64,000 nt of DNA from Bradyrhizobium sp. Y36 (GCF_002531575.1 NZ_NWTI01000014.1:62001-126000); one strand, 5' to 3'; shown: positions 48,547 to 57,414, counted from the stretch's first letter. A program made the numbers and translations. Notes: generated by a model from the sequence alone, not told the origin.

Positions 48547-49932
48547 ATGTGCGGTATGCATTTTTCCGCGCAAATCCCGCCGCGGACCAAGACATCGCTG
48601 CGGATCGTTCTCGCCAGCGCGGCCATGAGCTTCGCCCTCGCAACTTCCGCCTTCGCCGAGACCGATTGCGTGATGGGCAGCAAGGCGGCTCCCTCCGAGC
48701 TGATCACGGCCTGCAGCGCCATCATCGACCAGACCTCGAACGTGACGGCTGATCGCACTGCGGCGCTGCTGGTCCGGGCCGACGCCAATGCGCGCATCTC
48801 GGGCGGCCTCACGCAAGCCCTGCGGGACATCGACCGCGCCATTGCACTCGACGGCAGGAACGCAAAGGCCTGGCGACTGCGCGGCGACCTCTTGCGCGAG
48901 GCCGGCGGCGATCTCAACCGCGCCGCGGCCGACCTCAGCAAGGCGATCGAGCTCGATCCTGCCGATGCGGAAGCCTACGCGCTGCGCGGGGTCGTCTACA
49001 CCAATCAGCGCCGGCTCGACCGCGCGCTCGCCGACTACGACCAGGCGATCAAGCTGAAGCCCGATCATGCCCAGGCCTGGTCCGATCGCGGCGCGACCTA
49101 TTATCTCGGCGGCGACAACGAAAAGGCGATCAGGAATTTCGACGAGGCCTTGCGGCTCGATCCCGACCGGGCCCGCACCTATTCCAACCGCGGCGCGGCC
49201 TGGAAGAAGCTCGGCCAGTACGACAAGTCGGTCGCCGACAATGGCGAGGCGATCAGGCTGGATCCGAAGCAGCCGGAATATTACGACAATCGCGGCCTCG
49301 CCTATGCCGCGATGGGCGAATACGACAAGGCCATCGCCGATTACGACCAGGCGATCCGGCGCGAGCAGCGCGCGAACTTCCTGACCAACCGCGGCGATTC
49401 CTACCAGTTCAAGGGCGAGCTCGGCGCTGCCTTGAGCGACTATGACGCCGCGCTCAAGCTCGATCCGAGCTTCGCGAAGACCTACAACAACCGCGCCGTG
49501 CTCTACAAGAAGATGGGCGAGCGTGCCAAGGCCCTGGCCGATTACGAGACGGCCCTGCGGCTCGATCCCGCCAACGACAATGCCGCCAGCGGCCGCCGCG
49601 TCATGATGGCCGAGATCGCGAAGTTCGGCACCGAGCCGCCGCGGGCGCTGAATGCGGCGTCCGGCAATGGTCCGTCCTTCGCATGCGCGACCGCCAGGCG
49701 CGAGGTCGAGAAGGTGATCTGCGCCGATCCGCAGCTCGGCGTGCTCGACCGCCAGATCGCCGAGACCTATGAGCGCGTGCTGAAGGCGGCGAACAAGCGT
49801 GCCGCCGCCGATCTGCGCAGGGCCCAGCGCGATTTCCTCAGCCTCCGCAACGCGAGCTTCGGCCGTCCCGGCTATGATCTGAAGAAGATCATGCAGGAGC
49901 GCCTGCAGAAGCTGAATGCGATGGAGAGCTGA
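48547..49932 (+). CDS. Secreted multi-TPR protein with C-terminal LprI-like domain, copy 2
   Basis: A 461-residue protein. The signal peptide (LRIVLASAAMSFALATSAFA) is followed by about eight or nine TPRs, each with a D-Y-D/D-x-A-I-x-L-x-P core (ADYDQAIKLKPDHAQAWSDR, IRNFDEALRLDPDRARTYSN). The C-terminal LprI-like domain holds SFACATARREVEKVICADPQ and ends RPGYDLKKIMQERLQ, nearly the same as copy 1. The repeats are well preserved. It is likely a periplasmic scaffold or inhibitor. It starts 89 bases after copy 1 and may share its promoter. Confidence 0.85.
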   Translation: MCGMHFSAQIPPRTKTSLRIVLASAAMSFALATSAFAETDCVMGSKAAPSELITACSAIIDQTSNVTADRTAALLVRADANARISGGLTQALRDIDRAIALDGRNAKAWRLRGDLLREAGGDLNRAAADLSKAIELDPADAEAYALRGVVYTNQRRLDRALADYDQAIKLKPDHAQAWSDRGATYYLGGDNEKAIRNFDEALRLDPDRARTYSNRGAAWKKLGQYDKSVADNGEAIRLDPKQPEYYDNRGLAYAAMGEYDKAIADYDQAIRREQRANFLTNRGDSYQFKGELGAALSDYDAALKLDPSFAKTYNNRAVLYKKMGERAKALADYETALRLDPANDNAASGRRVMMAEIAKFGTEPPRALNAASGNGPSFACATARREVEKVICADPQLGVLDRQIAETYERVLKAANKRAAADLRRAQRDFLSLRNASFGRPGYDLKKIMQERLQKLNAMES

Positions 49933-50116
49933 GGCCCCGACCTTCTCCCCGCAAGCAAGGGGAGAAGGAAAGGGTGCATCCTTTTCAGCTTGAACCGCAG
50001 CCCGTTCCCGGGAAAATAGCCCCAAACAAGGCCGGCAATTGATCCTGGTCATGGCGGGGCGCCTGTCCTGCCATGAGGGTCGGGGCTAGGCCAAGAAAGG
50101 GAACGGGAGCGCGGGA

Positions 50117-52027
50117 ATGAATGTCCAGGGCAAGAGTCTCTATTACGAGGTCCATGCGCGCTCGCTCGCGGACCCCGAGGGCTTCTGGGCCGAGGCGGCG
50201 AAGGAGATCGACTGGATCGAGCCGCCCAAGACGATCTTCGATGCCAGCCAGGGAACCTACGGCCGCTGGTTCACCGGCGGCGTCGTCAACACCTGCTACA
50301 ATGCGCTCGACCGCCATGTCGAACGCGGCCGCGCCGACCAGGTCGCGCTGATCCATGATTCGCCGCTGACGGGCAGCACCACCAGGCTGACCTATGCCGA
50401 GCTGCTGAACGAGGTGCAGGCGCTTGGCGCCATCATGCAGGATTTTGGCGTCGCCAAGGGCGATCGCGTCATTCTCTATATGCCGATGGTGCCGGAGGCC
50501 GTGGTCGCGATGCTCGCCTGCGCACGGATCGGCGCGGTGCACTCGGTGGTATTCGGCGGCTTTGCCGCCAAGGAGCTCGCCACCCGCATCGACGACGCGC
50601 AGCCGAAACTCATCCTCTCCGCCAGCTGCGGCATCGAGCCCGGGCGCATCGTGCAGTACAAGCCGCTGCTCGACGAGGCGATCAAGCTGGCCGGCAGCAA
50701 GCCCAAGGCCTGCATCGTGCTGCAACGTCCGCAGCTCACCTGCGACATGACCCCGGGCCGAGACTATGATTGGGCGAGCCTGCGCCGCAAGGCGCTGAAC
50801 GACGGCAAGAAGGCGCCCTGCGTGCCTGTTGCCGCCACCGATCCGCTCTACATCCTCTACACCTCGGGCACCACGGGTATCCCCAAGGGCGTCGTGCGCG
50901 ACAATGGCGGCCATCTCGTCGCCGTGAAATGGTCGATGTTCAACCTCTACGGCGTCAAGCCGGGCGAGGTGTGGTGGTGCGGCTCCGACATCGGCTGGGT
51001 GGTCGGCCACAGCTACATCGTCTACGGCCCGCTGCTGCACGGCGCGACGACAATCATGTACGAGGGCAAGCCGGTCGGCACGCCCGATGCCGGCGCGTTC
51101 TGGCGCGTGATCTCGGAGCACAAGGCGGTTGCCTTCTTCACCGCGCCGACCGCGTTCCGCGCGATCCGGAAGGACGACCCGGAAGGAAAGTTCATCCGGC
51201 AATACGACCTCTCGAAATTCCGCACCCTGTTCCTCGCCGGCGAGCGGGCCGATCCGCCGACGGTGGAATGGGCGGAGGCGCAGCTGAAGGTGCCGGTGAT
51301 CGACCATTGGTGGCAGACCGAGACCGGCTGGTGCATCGCCGGCAATCCGGTCGGGCTCGGCATGCTGCCGGTGAAGCACGGCTCGCCGACGGTGCCGATG
51401 CCGGGCTATCAGGTCGACGTGGTGGACGAGGCGGCCAAGCCGGTCGGGCCCAACACCATGGGCTCGATCGTCATCAAGCTGCCGATGCCGCCCGGCTGCC
51501 TGCCGACGCTGTGGAATCAGGATGCGCGCTTCAAGGAAGCGTACTTGAGCGAATTCCCCGGCTATTACAAAACCTCGGACGCCGGCTACAAGGACGAGGA
51601 CGGTTACGTCTTCGTCATGGGCCGCACCGACGACATCATCAACGTTGCCGGCCATCGGCTCTCCACCGGCGGCATGGAGGAGATCCTGGCCTCGCATCCC
51701 GATGTCGCCGAATGCGCCGTGCTCGGCGTCAAGGATGCGATCAAGGGCGAGGTGCCCTGCGGATTCCTGGTGCTCAAGGCCGGCGTGAAGCGTGCTCCGA
51801 GCGAGATCGAAAAGGAGATCATCGCGCTGGTGCGCGACAAGCTCGGCCCGGTCGCGGCCTTCAAGCTCGCCATCACCGTCGGCCGCCTGCCCAAGACGCG
51901 CTCCGGCAAGATCCTGCGCGGCACCATCAAGAAGATCGCCGACGGCGACACCTGGACCATGCCGGCGACGATCGAGGATCCCAAGGCGCTCGACGAGATC
52001 GGGGAGGCGCTGAAGGGGCGGGTGTGA
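50117..52027 (+). CDS. prpE: Propionyl-CoA synthetase
   Basis: A 636-residue AMP-forming ligase of the acetyl-/propionyl-CoA synthetase group. YILYTSGTTGIPKGVVRDNG is the ATP motif, DHWWQTETGW the second core motif, TSDAGYKDEDGYVFVMGRTD the adenylation region, and PKTRSGKILRG carries the catalytic Lys that is the usual acetylation target. VWWCGSDIGWVVGHSYIVYG and the length fit PrpE rather than Acs. It activates propionate for the methylcitrate or methylmalonyl-CoA routes. The gene stands alone. Confidence 0.93.
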   Translation: MNVQGKSLYYEVHARSLADPEGFWAEAAKEIDWIEPPKTIFDASQGTYGRWFTGGVVNTCYNALDRHVERGRADQVALIHDSPLTGSTTRLTYAELLNEVQALGAIMQDFGVAKGDRVILYMPMVPEAVVAMLACARIGAVHSVVFGGFAAKELATRIDDAQPKLILSASCGIEPGRIVQYKPLLDEAIKLAGSKPKACIVLQRPQLTCDMTPGRDYDWASLRRKALNDGKKAPCVPVAATDPLYILYTSGTTGIPKGVVRDNGGHLVAVKWSMFNLYGVKPGEVWWCGSDIGWVVGHSYIVYGPLLHGATTIMYEGKPVGTPDAGAFWRVISEHKAVAFFTAPTAFRAIRKDDPEGKFIRQYDLSKFRTLFLAGERADPPTVEWAEAQLKVPVIDHWWQTETGWCIAGNPVGLGMLPVKHGSPTVPMPGYQVDVVDEAAKPVGPNTMGSIVIKLPMPPGCLPTLWNQDARFKEAYLSEFPGYYKTSDAGYKDEDGYVFVMGRTDDIINVAGHRLSTGGMEEILASHPDVAECAVLGVKDAIKGEVPCGFLVLKAGVKRAPSEIEKEIIALVRDKLGPVAAFKLAITVGRLPKTRSGKILRGTIKKIADGDTWTMPATIEDPKALDEIGEALKGRV

Positions 52028-52081
52028 GGGGGCTCTGGCGGTCATGCGCGTGAGATGCAACGCTGTCTCACCACTTTCCGC

Positions 52082-52184
52082 TGTCATCGCCCGCGCAGGC
52101 GGGCGATCCAGTATTCCAGAGACGGCGCTGCTGGAGTCGATAGGCCGCGGCGTACTGGATCCCCCGCCTTCGCGGGGAATGACA
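52082..52184. repeat. About 100-base intergenic palindromic repeat (GTCATCGCCCGC family), copy 2
   Basis: Starts TGTCATCGCCCGCGCAGGC and ends TCCCCCGCCTTCGCGGGGAA plus TGAC, with the inner pair CCAGTA...TACTGG. Same family as 39199-39302 and the two copies near 57.1 and 57.4 kb. Confidence 0.8.
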
Positions 52185-52260
52185 GTGGTTGGAACGGCGT
52201 CCGGGGACTTACAATCTCCGCATTCCGCGCTAAACAGGGCCGGCCAACAGGGGACCTCGT

Positions 52261-52530
52261 ATGCCACTCGCCGCCGCGCCGCGCTTTCTCGCAGCTGCCC
52301 TGCTCGCTATCGCCCTTTCCGCCTGCTCCGCGCGCTATCAGACGCCGGTGGCAGTGGGCGGCGACGACGATGACGCGGTCTGCCAGAGCCGGGGCTATGC
52401 GCAGGGCTCGCCGGAATATGTGGCCTGCCGCAAGGACCGCGACGTGCAGCGCAACGCCGCGACCGCGCGCGCGGACCGCCGCCAGCGCGATCTCGGCGAA
52501 TACATGCTGAATCATCCCGACCGCCCGTGA
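52261..52530 (+). CDS. Small predicted lipoprotein
   Basis: An 89-residue protein with a lipoprotein signal (FLAAALLAIALSAC, lipobox L-S-A-C at residues 19-22). An acidic GGDDDD stretch follows, then CQSRGYAQGSPEYVACRKDR and a basic RADRRQRDLGEYMLN tail. Two further cysteines could form a disulfide. The pattern of a Gly-x-x-x-G-S-P-E-Y-x-x-C segment recurs in small rhizobial lipoproteins, but the function is unknown. Confidence 0.75.
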   Translation: MPLAAAPRFLAAALLAIALSACSARYQTPVAVGGDDDDAVCQSRGYAQGSPEYVACRKDRDVQRNAATARADRRQRDLGEYMLNHPDRP

Positions 52531-52632
52531 TGCGCCTGGCGGCATTATCTTGCCGCGCCGGACATCTCGCCGGCGTCCATTTCGTGACACATCTGCAACG
52601 CCATGGCCAAATCGTGGCGAGGTTTGCCTGAA

Positions 52633-52646
52633 TTGATCGAAGTCAA
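52633..52646. promoter_or_regulatory. FixK/FNR-type box upstream of ompW
   Basis: TTGATCGAAGTCAA is a 14-base sequence with perfect TTGA/TCAA half-sites and matches the FixK2/FNR consensus TTGA-N6-TCAA. It lies 76 bases before the OmpW start codon, a fitting position for activation under low oxygen. Confidence 0.6.
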
Positions 52647-52722
52647 ATCCTTCAGCGGTCCCTTTCTGCTCTGACGCTCATGTCGCGCAACGACGCGCGA
52701 GAGATGGCTGAAGGGGACTGAA

Positions 52723-53469
52723 ATGCAGAGAACGACAAGAAACCTGGCGCGGCTTGCGACGCTCGGCGCGATGATCGCGGGCACGTTTGCATCGGCGCAG
52801 GCTGCCGATTTGCCGGTTTACAAGAAGGCGCCGCCGCCGGTGGAGGCGTTCAATCCGTGGATGGTGCGCCTGCGCGTGCTCGGCGTGTTGCCGGACGCCG
52901 GCGGCTCGACCGTCAATGTGGCGGGCGTGCCTTCGCTGTCCTCGCCGAATTCCGGCCTGTCGATCAGCGACCAGGCCGTCCCCGAGCTCGACATCAGCTA
53001 TTTCTTCACCAAGAACATCGCGGCCGAGCTGATCCTCGGCGTGACCCGGCACTCGATCAGCGGCACCGGCTCGCTCGCGAATTTGCCGATCGGCAAGACC
53101 ACGCTGCTGCCGCCGACGCTGACGCTGCAATATCACTTCGACCAGTTCGGCGCGTTCAAGCCGTATATCGGTGCCGGCGTGAACTACACCGTGTTCTTCA
53201 ACAATTCCGCCGCCAATGCGCCGGCCGCAATCGCCGGTCCGCCCGCGATCGTCGCCACCACCACCAACCTGCATGTCAGCAACGCCTGGGGCGGCGCCGT
53301 GCAGTTCGGCTTCGACTACATGATCGACCGGCACTGGGGTCTCAACGTCGACGTCAAGAAGCTCTGGCTGCGTCCGGATTACAGCGCGACCGTCTCCGGC
53401 CTGCCGGTCACCGGCACCGCCCATATCGATCCGTGGCTGGTCGGCGCGGGTGTGACGTACAAGTTCTGA
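52723..53469 (+). CDS. ompW: OmpW family outer membrane beta-barrel protein
   Basis: A 248-residue outer-membrane protein. A signal peptide (LATLGAMIAGTFASAQA) precedes ADLPVYKKAPPPVE, and WMVRLRVLGVLPDAGGS, then PELDISYFFTKNIAAELILG, LPPTLTLQYHFDQFGAFKPY and IGAGVNYTVFF are OmpW landmarks. The final residues VGAGVTYKF end with Phe, as required for barrel insertion. OmpW forms an eight-stranded barrel for small hydrophobic molecules. In E. coli ompW responds to FNR, and a FixK/FNR-like box upstream suggests similar oxygen control here. Confidence 0.92.
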   Translation: MQRTTRNLARLATLGAMIAGTFASAQAADLPVYKKAPPPVEAFNPWMVRLRVLGVLPDAGGSTVNVAGVPSLSSPNSGLSISDQAVPELDISYFFTKNIAAELILGVTRHSISGTGSLANLPIGKTTLLPPTLTLQYHFDQFGAFKPYIGAGVNYTVFFNNSAANAPAAIAGPPAIVATTTNLHVSNAWGGAVQFGFDYMIDRHWGLNVDVKKLWLRPDYSATVSGLPVTGTAHIDPWLVGAGVTYKF

Positions 53470-53493
53470 GGACGTTGCTATAGCGACAGATTC

Positions 53494-53543
53494 CACTGTC
53501 GTCCCCGCCTATCGCGCAATTGCGCACTAGGCGGGGACGACAC
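53494..53543. repeat. Palindromic repeat GTCGTCCCCGCCTA...TAGGCGGGGACGAC
   Basis: Perfect 14-base arms around a short centre containing GCGCAATTGCGC. It lies between convergent genes and upstream of a separate terminator hairpin. Confidence 0.75.
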
Positions 53544-53567
53544 CGAGGGTAGGGTACACAAAACAAA

Positions 53568-53597
53568 AGCGCGGCAGGTTTCCCTGCCGCGCTTTTT
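53568..53597. terminator. Strong bidirectional rho-independent terminator
   Basis: AGCGCGGCAGG, loop TTTC, CCTGCCGCGCT, then TTTTT on the plus strand. AAAA just before the left arm provides the U tract for the minus-strand transcript. It ends both ompW and the DUF1013 gene. Confidence 0.9.
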
Positions 53598-53626
53598 GCG
53601 TTTGGTCGCAAACGACGAAGGAAATC

Positions 53627-54322
53627 CTATTCCTCCTCGTCTTCCTGCTTCTTGCCGCCGAGCGTCTTCAGCTTGGCGAACACGGCATCGACGTTGAGGT
53701 CGTCGCTCGAGCGCTCGGCCGGCTCGAACTCGTCCTTCTTGGTGGTCTCGGAGGCCGGCAGCAGCGTGGCGCCGCCATAGGCTGCGTCGATCGGCTTTTC
53801 CTTGGCCGCGCGCGCCACTTCGAAATCGAGCTCGATCTGCGAGCAGAGGCCGAGGGTGACAGGGTCGATCGGGGTCAGCTGGGACGTGTTCCAGTGGGTG
53901 CGGTCGCGCACGCTGGCGATGGTGCTCTTGGTGGTGCCGACGAGGCGCATGACCTGGGCATCCTTGAGCTCCGGGTGGCTGCGCAGCAGCCAGAGGATGG
54001 CGCTCGGGCGCTCGTGGCGGCGCGAAACCGGGGTGTAGCGCGGGCCCTTGCGCTTGGGCTGGGGCGGCAGCACCACCTTGCTCTCCTGGAGGCGGAGCCG
54101 GTAATCCGGGTTCTTCTCGCCCTTTTCGATCTCCTCGCGGGTCAGCTGGCCATTGGAGAGGGGGTCCATGCCCTTGATGCCCTGGGCGGCATCGCCGTCG
54201 GCAATCGCGCGCACCTCGAGGGGATGCATCTTGGTGAAATCGGCGACCTGGTCGAAGGTCAGCGCGGTGTTGTCGAGCAGCCAGACGGCGGTCGCCTTGG
54301 GCATCAGAGGTGCGTTGCTCAT
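53627..54322 (-). CDS. DUF1013 family transcriptional regulator
   Basis: A 231-residue cytoplasmic protein starting MSNAPLMPKATAVWLLDNTA, a constant opening of DUF1013, with LTFDQVADFTKMHPLEVRAI, then GPRYTPVSRRHERPSAILWL and QVMRLVGTTKSTIASVRDRT, which look like two helix-turn-helix-type regions. The tail is acidic. AGGAGATTTGCC sets the start at 54322. The family is nearly universal in Alphaproteobacteria. I recall reports naming it TrcR, an essential transcription factor linked to cell-cycle genes, but that is from memory. Confidence 0.88.
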   Translation of the reverse strand: MSNAPLMPKATAVWLLDNTALTFDQVADFTKMHPLEVRAIADGDAAQGIKGMDPLSNGQLTREEIEKGEKNPDYRLRLQESKVVLPPQPKRKGPRYTPVSRRHERPSAILWLLRSHPELKDAQVMRLVGTTKSTIASVRDRTHWNTSQLTPIDPVTLGLCSQIELDFEVARAAKEKPIDAAYGGATLLPASETTKKDEFEPAERSSDDLNVDAVFAKLKTLGGKKQEDEEE

Positions 54323-54586
54323 GGCAAATCTCCTTTGTGCTTCGCCCACCCCTCTGGAGGCGAAACCGGTGGTCATCAGCGATGACAGGGAATTCGGGCT
54401 ATATAAGCCCGGAGGGGGTGGCCACGCAATGGTTCTGCTATAGATAGTGCCTTGACAGCGCCCGAAAGGGGGCCCAATTCCCTAAGAAATCGCGGTATAG
54501 TTCTAGCCGGCCGTTTAAGCCCCATTCCATCCATCGACCGCCCCCGCCAGAAGGCGAAACGGGTGATTCGGTCCCGAGATCGCTCA

Positions 54587-55555
54587 ATGTCAGCCAAACC
54601 AGACCTCAAGATCGTGCTTTGTTCTCCCCGCGGCTTCTGTGCCGGGGTGGTCCGGGCGATCGACACCGTGGAACGGGCGCTCGATAAGTACGGCGCCCCC
54701 GTCTATGTTCGCCACGAGATTGTGCACAACAAGTACGTCGTCGACGGGTTGAAGAAGAAGGGCGCTATCTTCGTCGAGGAGCTCGCCGAAATCCCCGAGA
54801 ATACCACCGCTCCGGTGGTCTTCTCGGCCCATGGCGTGCCGAAGTCGGTTCCGGCTGACGCCACCTCCCGCAATCTGTTCTCGCTGGATGCGACCTGCCC
54901 GCTGGTGACCAAGGTGCATCGCGAGGCCGCGATCCACTTCAAGCGCGGCCGCGAGATCTTCCTGATCGGCCATTCCCATCACCCCGAGGTGGTCGGCACG
55001 CTCGGCCAGCTTCCGACCGGCGCCGTGACCCTGATCGAGACCGCCGAGGACGCCAAGACGATCTCGCCGAAGGACCCGAACAACCTCGCCTTCGTGACCC
55101 AGACCACGCTGTCGATCGACGACACTGCGGAGATCGTGGCGCTGCTCAAGGAGCGGTTCCCGAACATCAACGGCCCGCACAAGGAAGACATCTGCTACGC
55201 CACCACCAACCGCCAGCTCGCGGTGAAGAAGGTGGCGCCGGTGGTGGACGCCTTGATCGTCGTCGGTGCGCCGAACTCGTCGAACTCGCAGCGCCTGCGC
55301 GAGGTCGCCGAGCGCGAGGGCTGCAAGATCGCGGTGCTGGCGCAGCGCGCCGCCGACCTCGACTGGACCAGGTTCGACAACATCAAGAGCCTCGGCATCA
55401 CCGCGGGCGCCTCGGCTCCGGAAGTCATCGTCGAAGAGATCATGGATGCCTTCGCCGAGCGCTTCACGCTGCATGTCGAGACGGTCTCTGCCGCGGAAGA
55501 GAACGAGTTCTTCCCGCTGCCGCGTCAGGTGCGCCCCGAAGCTGCCGCCGAGTAG
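54587..55555 (+). CDS. ispH: 4-hydroxy-3-methylbut-2-enyl diphosphate reductase
   Basis: A 322-residue iron-sulfur enzyme that makes IPP and DMAPP at the end of the MEP pathway. The three cluster cysteines are Cys18 (RGFCAGVVRAID), the Cys of LDATCPLVTKVH, and the Cys of EDICYATTNRQ. The residues EIVHNKYVV and GAPNSSNSQRL that bind the diphosphate are also present. The start is at 54587 (MSAKPDLKIVLCSPRGFC). It is followed 6 bases later by thrB, and the order ispH-thrB-rnhA is common in Rhizobiales. Confidence 0.96.
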   Translation: MSAKPDLKIVLCSPRGFCAGVVRAIDTVERALDKYGAPVYVRHEIVHNKYVVDGLKKKGAIFVEELAEIPENTTAPVVFSAHGVPKSVPADATSRNLFSLDATCPLVTKVHREAAIHFKRGREIFLIGHSHHPEVVGTLGQLPTGAVTLIETAEDAKTISPKDPNNLAFVTQTTLSIDDTAEIVALLKERFPNINGPHKEDICYATTNRQLAVKKVAPVVDALIVVGAPNSSNSQRLREVAEREGCKIAVLAQRAADLDWTRFDNIKSLGITAGASAPEVIVEEIMDAFAERFTLHVETVSAAEENEFFPLPRQVRPEAAAE

Positions 55556-55561
55556 ACTTTT

Positions 55562-56545
55562 ATGGCGGTCTACACCGACGTTGCCGCCGATGAACTCGCG
55601 GATTTCCTGAAGCAATATGATCTCGGCGAACTGCTCTCCTACAAGGGCATCGCCGAGGGCGTCGAGAACACCAACTTCCTGCTGCACACCAGCCAGGGGT
55701 CGTTCATCCTCACGCTCTACGAAAAGCGCGTGGCGAAGAACGATTTGCCGTTCTTCCTCGCGCTGATGACCCATCTGGCCGAGCACGGGGTGAGCTGTCC
55801 GTTGCCGGTCAAGGCGAGAGACGGCGAGGCGCTGCGCGAGCTGTCGGGACGGCCTGCGGCGATCATCACCTTTCTCGAAGGCATGTGGCCGCGCAAGCCG
55901 AACGTGGCCCATTGCGCCGGCGTCGGCGAGGGGCTGGCAAGGATGCATCTGGCCGGCGCGAACTTTGCGGTTCGGCGCGCCAATGCGCTGTCGGTTGCGG
56001 GCTGGCGGCCGTTGTTCGATGCGGCCTCGGCCCGCGCCGACGAGGTGCAGCCGGGCCTGCGCGACTTCCTCGCCACCGAGCTCGATTATCTCTCGGGGGG
56101 CGTCTGGCCGACCGACCTGCCGGAGGGCGTGATCCACGCCGACCTCTTCAACGACAACGTCTTCTTTCTCGGCGACAGGCTTTCCGGGATCATCGACTTC
56201 ACCTTCGCCTGCAACGACATGCTGGCCTATGACGTCGCGATCTGCCTCAACGCCTGGTGCTTCGAGCCGGATCATTCCTTCAACGTCACCAAGGCGCGCG
56301 CCTTTCTCAACGCCTATGGCCGGGTGCGCAAGCTCTCGGAAGCCGAAGAGGCCGCGCTGCCGCTGCTGGCGCGCGGCGCTGCGATCCGCTTCCTGCTGAC
56401 GAGGCTGGTCGACTGGCTCAACGTGCCCGAAGGCGCCCTCGTCAAGCCGAAGGATCCGTTGGAATATGTCCGCAAGCTGCGCTTCCACCAGAGCGTGACG
56501 AGCGCGCGCGACTACGGGCTGATGCCGTCAGGACTGGTCGCGTGA
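55562..56545 (+). CDS. thrB: Homoserine kinase (ThrB, APH-fold type)
   Basis: A 327-residue kinase of the choline-kinase/aminoglycoside-phosphotransferase fold, used by Alphaproteobacteria in place of the GHMP-type ThrB. GIAEGVENTNFLLHTSQGSF is the nucleotide loop, GVIHADLFNDNVFF carries the catalytic Asp and metal-binding Asn, and GIIDFTFACNDMLAYDVAI carries the following Asp. It phosphorylates homoserine for threonine synthesis. Its TGA overlaps the GTG start of rnhA (GTGA), so the two genes are translationally coupled. Confidence 0.95.
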   Translation: MAVYTDVAADELADFLKQYDLGELLSYKGIAEGVENTNFLLHTSQGSFILTLYEKRVAKNDLPFFLALMTHLAEHGVSCPLPVKARDGEALRELSGRPAAIITFLEGMWPRKPNVAHCAGVGEGLARMHLAGANFAVRRANALSVAGWRPLFDAASARADEVQPGLRDFLATELDYLSGGVWPTDLPEGVIHADLFNDNVFFLGDRLSGIIDFTFACNDMLAYDVAICLNAWCFEPDHSFNVTKARAFLNAYGRVRKLSEAEEAALPLLARGAAIRFLLTRLVDWLNVPEGALVKPKDPLEYVRKLRFHQSVTSARDYGLMPSGLVA

Positions 56546-57006
56546 GCGAGCTTCCCAATGTCACGATCTATACCGACGGCGCCTGCTCGGGGAATCCCGG
56601 GCCGGGCGGCTGGGGCGCGATCCTCAAGTTCGGCGACAAGGAAAAAGAGCTGAACGGCGGCGAGCGCCACACCACCAACAACCAGATGGAATTGATGGCG
56701 GCGATCTCCGCGCTGGAAGCGCTGAAGAAGCCGTGCACGGTCGATCTCTACACCGACAGCCAATATGTCCGACAGGGCATCACCGGTTGGATCCACGGCT
56801 GGAAGCGCAACGGCTGGCGCACCGCCGACAAGAAGCCGGTGAAGAATGTCGAGCTGTGGCAGCGCCTCGATGCCGCGCTGAAAGCGCACGAGGTTCGCTG
56901 GCATTGGGTCAAGGGCCACGCCGGCCATCCCGAGAATGAGCGGGCGGATCAGCTTGCGCGCGACGGGATCGTGAAGGCGAGGTTGCAGCAGCGGGTGGCG
57001 GAGTAG
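56542..57006 (+). CDS. rnhA: Ribonuclease HI
   Basis: A 154-residue enzyme that cuts RNA in RNA-DNA hybrids. The four catalytic acids are Asp12 (IYTDGACSGNPGPGG), Glu50 (NNQMELMA), Asp72 (YTDSQYVRQGI) and a late Asp in GHPENERADQLA. GWRTADKKPVKNVELWQRL is the basic substrate-binding region. The start is a GTG at 56542 inside the thrB stop. The last 19 codons are repeated as a fragment at 57227-57284, part of a 278-base tandem duplication. Confidence 0.96.
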   Translation: MSELPNVTIYTDGACSGNPGPGGWGAILKFGDKEKELNGGERHTTNNQMELMAAISALEALKKPCTVDLYTDSQYVRQGITGWIHGWKRNGWRTADKKPVKNVELWQRLDAALKAHEVRWHWVKGHAGHPENERADQLARDGIVKARLQQRVAE

Positions 57007-57033
57007 GGCACCGGCGTGACTACGTTTTCCGCC

Positions 57034-57138
57034 GTCATCGCCCGCGAAGGCGGGCGATCCAGTACGCCGCGGCCCCTCGATTCAACAATTGCGGTCTCTG
57101 GAACACTGTCATGCCCCGCCTTCGCGGGGCATGGCAGT
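57034..57138. repeat. GTCATCGCCCGC-family palindromic repeat, copy 3
   Basis: Starts GTCATCGCCCGCGAAGGCGG and ends in the hairpin GCCCCGCCTTCGCGGGGC, with CCAGTA inside. It lies in the first unit of the tandem duplication and shares the layout of copies at 39.2 and 52.1 kb. Confidence 0.8.
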
Positions 57139-57311
57139 GTCATTTGCGGCTGTAAGCGGTGACAGCCCTACAGGTAAAGCCTCAGAGCTGCCCCAGCAGC
57201 GTATCGCCGCCGGACACCTCGACCTTTCAGCTTGCGCGCGACGGGATCGTGAAGGCGAGGTTGCAGCAGCGGATGGCGGAGTAGGGCACCGGCGCGACTA
57301 CGTTTTCCGCC

Positions 57312-57414
57312 GTCATCGCCCGCGACGGCGGGCGATCCAGTACGCCGCGGCCCCTCGATTCAACAATTGCCGTCTCTGGAATACTGGATGCCCCGCCTTC
57401 GCGGGGCATGACAG
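57312..57414. repeat. GTCATCGCCCGC-family palindromic repeat, copy 4
   Basis: Starts GTCATCGCCCGCGACGGCGG and ends GCCCCGCCTTCGCGGGGCATG. The inner TACTGG pair is intact here, while copy 3 has CACTGT. It lies in the second unit of the tandem duplication. Confidence 0.8.

Noticed and set aside
48394..50052. 552-codon minus-strand frame opposite the TPR/LprI gene
   Set aside because: The periodicity mirrors the TPR repeats of the plus-strand gene; no independent features.
50042..50075. TGATCC upstream of prpE as an RpoE promoter
   Set aside because: No CGTT at the required distance.
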